Below are positions 58,695 through 64,000 of a stretch of 64,000 nucleotides of DNA, piece by piece (within the stretch, counting starts at the first letter, position 1; each line of letters opens with the position of its first letter). The stretch lies in contig NZ_JIAI01000001.1 in NCBI RefSeq assembly GCF_000620785.1, positions 1,550,001-1,614,000 of the forward strand. The letters are read 5' to 3'. A model generated the notes under the pieces. That model made no database searches. It had not been told where the DNA came from and saw only the letters and a list, made by a program, of their open reading frames with translations. The translations under genes and the position numbers were made by a program. The DNA is from Actinospineispora acaciae DSM 45401 (GTDB lineage Bacteria; Actinomycetota; Actinomycetes; Mycobacteriales; Pseudonocardiaceae).

Positions 58695-59947
58695 CCCTGG
58701 ACGCCGGGTTCGGGCGGCGCTGGCTGGCGGCCTGCGCCCGGGACGACGAGCTGGGCGTGCTGGCCGTGGCGGCGAACGTCGGGTTCGCGGTGCGCGGCGG
58801 GGCGTGGGCGGTGTCGTTCGCGTTCCGCGACGGGGCGTTCGTCCCGGGCGGCGACGCAGCGGTGGACGTCGAGTTCGAGGTGGTGGCCACCGACGAGGCG
58901 TGGGACGGGTACTTCAGCTGGCCGCCGCGGCCACCGTTCCAGAGCATCTTCGGCATGCTGATGCGCGTCGAGGGCACCTCGGTGCGTGGAGAGATGTTGC
59001 GGTTCGCCCAGCACGCCCACCTGGTGCGCCGCGTGCTGGAGCTGGGCCGGCAGGAGCGGACGGGGCATGCGTCGACACGTGTCCCTGCGGCGGTCACCGT
59101 TCGCGCCGAGGCCGACGAGCCGAGGGGCCACTACCGGGCGGTGCCGGTGGGCAACCGGCCGCACCGGATGTTCTACGAGGAGTCCGGCTCCGGCCGGGAC
59201 ATGGTGCTGCTGCACACCGCGGGCGCCGATGCGCGGCAGTATCACCACCTGCTCGCCGACGAGCGGCTGCGGGCGCGGTTCCGGATGGTCGCGCCCGACC
59301 TGCCCTGGCACGGGCGTTCCCTCCCTGTTCCTGGGACCCCACCCGGCGGGTTCGCCCTGACCACCGACGACTACGTCGACACGATCGTCGCGTTCGTCGA
59401 GGAGCTGGGGCTGCGGCGGCCGATCGTCGTCGGGTGCTCGATGGCCGGGCTGATCTGCCTGGAGCTGGCGTACCGGCACCCGGACCTGTTCGGCGGGATG
59501 GTGGCCTGCGAGGCCAGCGACGTGGTCCCGGGGCGGCAGGTGGCGTGGGCCCGGCATCCGCTGGTGAACCAGGCGTTGTTCGTGCCGGAGTGGGTCGAGG
59601 GGCTGATGGCGCCGCAGACGGCCCCCGAGCACCGCCAGGAGATCTGGTGGACGTACTCGCAGGGCGGTTTCGGCACGTTCTTCGGCGACATCGCGTTCTA
59701 CAGCGGCGACTTCGACGCCCGCGACCGGGTCGCGAAGATCGACACCGGCCGGTGCCCGGTGGTGATGCTCACCGGGGAGTACGACTACTCCTGCACGCCC
59801 GAGATGTCGCGGCGCACCGCCGAGCGCATCCCCGGCGCGGTGTTCCGGGAGATGCCGGCGATGGGCCACTTCCCGCACGCGGAGAACCCCGTCCGGTTCG
59901 CCGAGTACCTGCTCGACGCGGTGGACGTCATCGAGGAGCCCCGTTGA
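58691..59947 (+). CDS. SCP2-like domain fused to alpha/beta hydrolase
   Basis: 418 residues. Residues 1 to about 130 resemble a sterol-carrier/SCP2-type lipid-binding domain (WAVSFAFRDGAFVPG, DVEFEVVATDEAWDGYFS, MLRFAQHAHLVRRVL). The hydrolase domain follows (VLLHTAGADARQY), with nucleophile Ser250 in GCSMAG, acid in LTGEYDYSC and His in MGHFPHAENP. It may bind a hydrophobic ester and cleave it. It is coupled to both neighbours by 4-bp overlaps. Confidence 0.85.
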   Translation: MTLDAGFGRRWLAACARDDELGVLAVAANVGFAVRGGAWAVSFAFRDGAFVPGGDAAVDVEFEVVATDEAWDGYFSWPPRPPFQSIFGMLMRVEGTSVRGEMLRFAQHAHLVRRVLELGRQERTGHASTRVPAAVTVRAEADEPRGHYRAVPVGNRPHRMFYEESGSGRDMVLLHTAGADARQYHHLLADERLRARFRMVAPDLPWHGRSLPVPGTPPGGFALTTDDYVDTIVAFVEELGLRRPIVVGCSMAGLICLELAYRHPDLFGGMVACEASDVVPGRQVAWARHPLVNQALFVPEWVEGLMAPQTAPEHRQEIWWTYSQGGFGTFFGDIAFYSGDFDARDRVAKIDTGRCPVVMLTGEYDYSCTPEMSRRTAERIPGAVFREMPAMGHFPHAENPVRFAEYLLDAVDVIEEPR

Positions 59948-61410
59948 CCGCGTACCGCATGCTGATCGACGGCGAGCCGGCGGCGGCGACCGGTGGGGCC
60001 GAGCTGCCCGCCGTCGACCCGTACAGCGGCGCGGAGATCGGCCGGTTCCCGGACGCAGGGCCCGAGGACGTGAACGCCGCCGTGGCCGCGGCCCGCCGGG
60101 CGTTCCGGGCGGTGTGGGCCGACGTGCCGGGCGTGGAGCGGGCGCGGCTGATGCACCGGCTCGCGGACCTGCTCGACGAGCACGCCGACGAGCTCGGACT
60201 GCTGGAGTGCCGGGACAACGGCAAGCTGCTTCGCGAGACCACCGGCCAGGTCCGCTTCGCCGCCCGCAACTACCGGTTCTTCGCCGGCTACGCCGACAAG
60301 CTGTACGGCAGGACGATCCCGCTGGACTCCCCCGACACGCTCGACTACACCCTCGCCGAGCCGCTCGGCGTGGCAGCGCTGGTCACCGCCTGGAACTCAC
60401 CGATGCAGCTGCTGGCCAACAAGCTCGCCCCGGCTCTGGCCGCCGGCAACTGCGTGGTGATCAAACCGTCCGAGCACGCGTCGCTGACCACGCTGCGGCT
60501 CGGTGAGCTGGCCACGGCGGCCGGCTTCCCGCCCGGCGTGGTGAACGTGGTGACCGGCGGGCCTCGGACCGGCGCCGCCCTGGCCGGGCATCCGGACCTG
60601 GACCGGATCAGCTTCACCGGCAGCGTCTCGACCGGCCGGGCCATCGCCGAGGCCGCCGCCCGCACGCTGGTGCCCGTCACGCTGGAGCTCGGCGGCAAGT
60701 CGCCGAACATCGTCTTCGACGACGCCGACCTGGACCGGGCCGTCGCCGGGGCGATCGCCGGGATCTTCGCCGCCGGCGGGCAGACCTGCATCGCCGGCAG
60801 CCGGCTGCTGGTCCAGCGGGGCGTGTACCAACGGATGGTGGACCTCGTAGCGGACCGGGCGAACCGGATCCGGCTGGGCGACCCGACACGGCCCGAGACC
60901 CAGATGGGCCCGGTGGCCAACCGTCCCCAGTACGACAGGATCCGCGCGATGATCGACGACGGCGTCCGGGGCGGCGCCCGGCGGGTCGCGGGCCAACCGG
61001 ACTCGGTGCCGGAGCAGGGCCTGTTCGTGCCGGCCACCGTGTTCGCCGACGTCGACAACGGCTCCGCGCTGGCCCGGGAGGAGATCTTCGGCCCGGTGCT
61101 GTCGATCATCCCGTTCACCGACGCCGCCGACGCCGTCGAGATCGCCAACGACAGCGAGTACGGCCTCGCCTCCGGCGTCTGGACCAACGACCTGACCACC
61201 GCGCACCGGGTGGCGAAGGGGCTGGTCGCCGGCACCGTGTGGGTCAACACCTACCGCGCGGCCGCCGCGCAGGCGCCGTTCGGCGGCACCCGGCGTTCCG
61301 GGTACGGGCGCGAGCGCGGCGAGGAGGCGCTGCGCGAGTACCTGCGCACCAAGAACGTCATGATCGACCTCTCCGGCCGCACGCCGGACCCGTTCGCCAT
61401 CCGGACCTGA
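59944..61410 (+). CDS. NAD(P)-dependent aldehyde dehydrogenase
   Basis: 488 residues. The catalytic Cys is 282 (GGQTCIAGS) and the general base Glu lies in LELGGKSPNIVFDDAD; also FTGSVSTGRAI and EEIFGPVLSI. It oxidises an aldehyde released or formed by neighbouring enzymes. The TTG at 59944 overlaps the previous stop (TTGA); ATG 59959 is an alternative. Confidence 0.92.
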   Translation: MTAYRMLIDGEPAAATGGAELPAVDPYSGAEIGRFPDAGPEDVNAAVAAARRAFRAVWADVPGVERARLMHRLADLLDEHADELGLLECRDNGKLLRETTGQVRFAARNYRFFAGYADKLYGRTIPLDSPDTLDYTLAEPLGVAALVTAWNSPMQLLANKLAPALAAGNCVVIKPSEHASLTTLRLGELATAAGFPPGVVNVVTGGPRTGAALAGHPDLDRISFTGSVSTGRAIAEAAARTLVPVTLELGGKSPNIVFDDADLDRAVAGAIAGIFAAGGQTCIAGSRLLVQRGVYQRMVDLVADRANRIRLGDPTRPETQMGPVANRPQYDRIRAMIDDGVRGGARRVAGQPDSVPEQGLFVPATVFADVDNGSALAREEIFGPVLSIIPFTDAADAVEIANDSEYGLASGVWTNDLTTAHRVAKGLVAGTVWVNTYRAAAAQAPFGGTRRSGYGRERGEEALREYLRTKNVMIDLSGRTPDPFAIRT

Positions 61411-61430
61411 TCCGGGGAAGGACGTCTCGC

Positions 61431-62366
61431 ATGAGCACCGTCGGCCTGTGCGGCCTGGGCAACATGGGGTACGCGATCGCCGGCCGGCTCGCCACCCGGC
61501 ACCGCGTGCTGGGCACCGACATCGACCCGAACCGGCTCACCGCGGCGGTGGACGACCACGGGGTCGTGCCGGCCACCGGACTCGGCGACGCGGACGTCGT
61601 GCTGCTCTCCCTGCCCTCGCCGTCGGTATCCCTGGATGTCGCGACGGACCTCGCCGGCACGCTGCGACCCGGCTCGGTCGTCGTCGAGACCAGCACCGTC
61701 AATCCGTCCGACATCGCCCGGACCGCCCGGGTGCTCGATCAGGCGGGCGTCCGGCTCGTCGACGCCGCCATCCTGTCCGGTGTCGCCCAGATGGCCGCCG
61801 GCGAGTCGACGCTGCTGCTCGGCGGCGACGACGCCGACCTGGACCGCGTCGAGCCGTACCTGGCTCCGCTGGCCCGGACCTCCGCCCGGCTGGGGCCACT
61901 CGGCGCCGGCATGGCCGCGAAGGTCATCAACAACGCGGTCGCGCACGCGGTGATGGTCGTCCTCGCCGAGGCCGGCGCGCTCGCCGCCGCGACCGGCGTG
62001 CCCCGGGCCCGGCTCGCCGAGCTGCTCGCCAACCCCGAGGCCGGCCTGCTGCGCCCGCTCACCCACCGGTTCGCCGAGCGGGTCCTGCACACCGGCTACG
62101 AGGGCGGCATGCCCACCGAGGCCGCCCGCAAGGACTCCACCCTGGCGCTGGCCATGGCCCAGGAGACCGGCGTGCCGCTGTTCGCCACCCAGGCCGCGCA
62201 CACCGTCTACGACCTCGGCGTCGCCGAGGGCCTCGGCCGGCTGGACTACGCGTCGATCGCGCGGCTCTGGGAGGACTGGACCGGGCGCCCGCTCGCGGAC
62301 CCGGAGCCGCCCGAGCGCACCAGCAGCACCGCCGCGATCGACGCGACGGCGGAGAGCACCAGGTAG
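61431..62366 (+). CDS. 3-hydroxyisobutyrate dehydrogenase-family oxidoreductase
   Basis: 311 residues. Rossmann motif GLCGLGNMGYAIAGRL, substrate-binding VDAAILSGVAQMAAGESTLLLGG and catalytic Lys in GAGMAAKVINNAVAH. It oxidises a 3-hydroxy acid or reduces the reverse. GAAGGA precedes the ATG. Its last 121 bp overlap the convergent symporter gene. Confidence 0.9.
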   Translation: MSTVGLCGLGNMGYAIAGRLATRHRVLGTDIDPNRLTAAVDDHGVVPATGLGDADVVLLSLPSPSVSLDVATDLAGTLRPGSVVVETSTVNPSDIARTARVLDQAGVRLVDAAILSGVAQMAAGESTLLLGGDDADLDRVEPYLAPLARTSARLGPLGAGMAAKVINNAVAHAVMVVLAEAGALAAATGVPRARLAELLANPEAGLLRPLTHRFAERVLHTGYEGGMPTEAARKDSTLALAMAQETGVPLFATQAAHTVYDLGVAEGLGRLDYASIARLWEDWTGRPLADPEPPERTSSTAAIDATAESTR

Positions 62367-63586
62367 AGGCCCACCGCCCAGTAGTGCCCGCCGGCCACGG
62401 CGAACAGCGCGGTCAGGATCAGCGGCGCGAACCCGCCCCCGAGCAGGCCGCCGACCTGGTAGCCCAGCGACGCCCCGCTGTAGCGCACCTCCACGTCGAA
62501 CATCTCGGCGAACATCGCCGCGAGCGGCCCGTACATCGCGGCGTGCACCACCGACAGCCCGACGATGGTGGTCACCGCGAACATCGGCGGCGAGCCGCCG
62601 GTGTTGAGCCAGAAGTACGGGAACGCGATGACCACCACCGCGCCGGCGCCGCCCACGTACACCGCCTTGCGCCCGACCCGGTCCGAGAGCAGCGCGAACA
62701 GCGGGATCGCCACCGTCTCCAAGGCCGCCGCGGCGACCACCACCCACAGCGCGGTGCTCCGGGCGATCCCGAGCCGCGTCGTCGCGTAGGTCAGCACGAA
62801 CGTGGAGAACAGGTAGAACACCAGGAACGGGGCCAGGCAGGCGCCGAACGCGAGCAGCACGTTGCGGGGATGGCGGCGCAGCACCTCCAGGATCGGCAGC
62901 CGCGCGGTCGCTCCGGCCTGGCGGACCCGCTCGAAAGCGCCGGACTCCTCGATGCGCAGCCGCACGAACATCCCCACCGCGAGCAGCACCACGCTGAGCA
63001 GGAACGGCACCCGCCAGCCCCAGCTGAGCAGCTGGTCGGCCGGCAGCGCGGCGACCGCGGCGAACGCCGCCGTGGCCAGCACCAGCCCGGCCGGCGCGCC
63101 CGCCTGCGGCCAGCTTCCGTACAGCCCCCGACGCCGCGCGGGCCCGTGCTCGACGGCCATCAGCACCGCGCCGGCCCACTCCCCGCCCACCGCGATGCCC
63201 TGCAGCAGCCGCACGGTCACCAACAGCACCGGGGCGCCGACGCCGATCGCCTCATAGGTCGGCAGCAGGCCGATCGCCATCGTCGAGCCGCCCATCAACA
63301 GCAGGCTCGTGACCAGCATCGACTTGCGCCCCACCCGGTCGCCGAAATGGCCGAACACCACCCCGCCCAGCGGGCGCACCACGAACCCGGCGGCGAACGT
63401 CGCGAACGCGGCCAGCGTTCCCGCCAGGTCGGACGCCGCCGGGAAGAACAACTTGCCGAACACCAGCGCGGCGGCCGTGCCGTAGAGGAAGAAGTCGTAG
63501 AACTCGATGACGGTGCCGATGAAGCTGGCGGTGGCGATCTGGCGGATCGACACCGGCCGCCCCTGGGACGGGCCTGACGTGGTCAT
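62246..63586 (-). CDS. MHS-family metabolite:H+ symporter (MFS)
   Basis: 446 residues, 12 helices. MHS hallmarks include FIGTVIEFYDFFLYGTAAAL, RPLGGVVFGHFGDRVGRKSML, RLLQGIAVGGEWAGAVLMAVEH and WGWRVPFLLS. It imports an organic acid such as shikimate, ketoglutarate or proline-like compounds. GGAGG precedes the ATG at 63586. GntR-type half-sites lie just upstream, so the regulator at 63686 probably controls it. Confidence 0.9.
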   Translation of the reverse strand: MTTSGPSQGRPVSIRQIATASFIGTVIEFYDFFLYGTAAALVFGKLFFPAASDLAGTLAAFATFAAGFVVRPLGGVVFGHFGDRVGRKSMLVTSLLLMGGSTMAIGLLPTYEAIGVGAPVLLVTVRLLQGIAVGGEWAGAVLMAVEHGPARRRGLYGSWPQAGAPAGLVLATAAFAAVAALPADQLLSWGWRVPFLLSVVLLAVGMFVRLRIEESGAFERVRQAGATARLPILEVLRRHPRNVLLAFGACLAPFLVFYLFSTFVLTYATTRLGIARSTALWVVVAAAALETVAIPLFALLSDRVGRKAVYVGGAGAVVVIAFPYFWLNTGGSPPMFAVTTIVGLSVVHAAMYGPLAAMFAEMFDVEVRYSGASLGYQVGGLLGGGFAPLILTALFAVAGGHYWAVGLYLVLSAVASIAAVLLVRSGGSGSASGRPVQSSQSRAIDA

Positions 63587-63608
63587 GTAGGGCGACCTCC
63601 TTGTCGCG

Positions 63609-63645
63609 GAATGCACGCGGATTGTATGCAATGGGATGCAATGGT
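63609..63645. promoter_or_regulatory. Cluster of ATGCA half-sites, candidate GntR operator
   Basis: ATTGTATGCAAT (63621-63632) is a near-palindrome (10 of 12). Further ATGCA copies lie at 63611 and 63636. The cluster lies in the 99-bp gap between the divergent symporter and GntR genes. Confidence 0.5.
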
Positions 63646-63685
63646 GAACAGATAGACTCGGCCTCGGTCACCGGGAGAGGCGGAC

Positions 63686-64000
63686 ATGTCGGTGAACGTG
63701 TACGACCGCATCCGGCGGGACATCGCGTCCGGCGAGCTGTCCCCGGGCGCGCCGCTGGTCGAGCTGGCCATGGCGGCCAGGTACGGGACGAGCCGCACCC
63801 CGATCCGCGAGGCCCTGCGCCGGCTCGAACAGGACGGCATGGTCGAGCGGGCCGACCGGGGCATGCGGGTCCGCGCCCGCAGCTCGGAGGAGGTCCTGGA
63901 GATCTACGACGTGCGGATCTCGCTGGAGGCGACGGCCGCGCGCTGGGCGGCGGACCGCCGCACCGAGCTGGACCTGCTGCGGCTGCGCCGGGACCACGAG
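63686..64000 (+). CDS. GntR-family regulator (FCD type), 3' truncated by window edge
   Basis: The first 105 residues are present. Winged helix with YDRIRRDIASGELSPGAPL, ELAMAARYGTSRTPIREALRRLEQDG, then the start of a FadR/FCD effector domain (EEVLEIYDVRISLEATAARWAA). GGGAGAGG precedes the ATG. It probably controls the divergent symporter and perhaps the operon at 57879. Confidence 0.9.
   Translation, partial: MSVNVYDRIRRDIASGELSPGAPLVELAMAARYGTSRTPIREALRRLEQDGMVERADRGMRVRARSSEEVLEIYDVRISLEATAARWAADRRTELDLLRLRRDHE

Overview
The window is very GC-rich and has typical actinomycete traits: GTG and TTG starts, many 4-bp ATGA/GTGA gene overlaps, F420/LLM-type oxidoreductases, a DUF3040 protein, and a SigK/RskA/fasciclin locus like that of mycobacteria. 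It most likely comes from the chromosome of a soil actinomycete; the genus cannot be fixed from the sequence. I see no rRNA, tRNA, CRISPR array, prophage or replication origin. Most of the window is accessory catabolism and transport.

Left part (1-17 kb): the end of a sugar ABC transporter operon (permease, lipoprotein binding protein); a DHA2 drug-efflux MFS gene divergent from an XRE/MmyB-type regulator; a secreted coiled-coil protein next to a ferric-reductase-like/FAD/NAD/2Fe-2S electron-transfer protein; a ParA-like ATPase fused through one membrane helix to a seven-blade YVTN propeller; and small genes (NTF2-like, GntR, methyltransferase, ABM monooxygenase). At 12.1-16.4 kb lies a self-contained SigK module: ECF sigma factor, RskA-type anti-sigma factor, DUF4383 membrane protein, molybdopterin sulfite-oxidase-like enzyme and a secreted fasciclin protein. 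Four matching promoter motifs (CCAAKCC-N16/17-CGAAC/T) precede these units.

Middle (17-36.5 kb): an IclR regulator, a coupled 35-codon ORF, a PotABCD-like ABC transporter whose two permeases are fused, and an AstE/AspA-like zinc hydrolase. Next is a 1.1-kb cassette, an AbiEi/DUF559 endonuclease-like gene bounded by 61-bp inverted repeats that match at 59 positions. Then come oxoprolinase subunits PxpB and PxpA on opposite strands, an LLM oxidoreductase with a two-subunit CoA-transferase, a VanZ-like protein, a PucR regulator, a three-subunit molybdenum hydroxylase and an NCS1 purine/cytosine-type permease.

Right part (36.5-64 kb): two alpha/beta hydrolases, a polytopic membrane protein coupled to a holin-like protein, an acyl-CoA ligase, then a ten-gene minus-strand operon (54.1 down to 41.8 kb). 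That operon holds a phosphotriesterase-family lactonase, sugar MFS, phytoene-desaturase-like FAD enzyme, APC permease, DapA-family enzyme, Zn dehydrogenase, mutarotase, SMP-30 lactonase, LacI regulator and IlvD/Edd dehydratase. It looks like a non-phosphorylative sugar oxidation pathway. Paired LacI-type operators lie at its head, and a perfect 21-bp palindrome lies at its end. Divergent from it are an LLM monooxygenase, a 170-bp MITE-like element with CTAG duplications, a GH43 glycosidase and an MFS exporter. The window ends with an operon of MBL lactonase, SCP2-like/alpha-beta hydrolase fusion, aldehyde dehydrogenase and 3-hydroxyisobutyrate-dehydrogenase-like enzyme, facing a metabolite:H+ symporter and a truncated GntR/FCD regulator. 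Similar TTGYATGC half-sites lie upstream of both the operon and the symporter.
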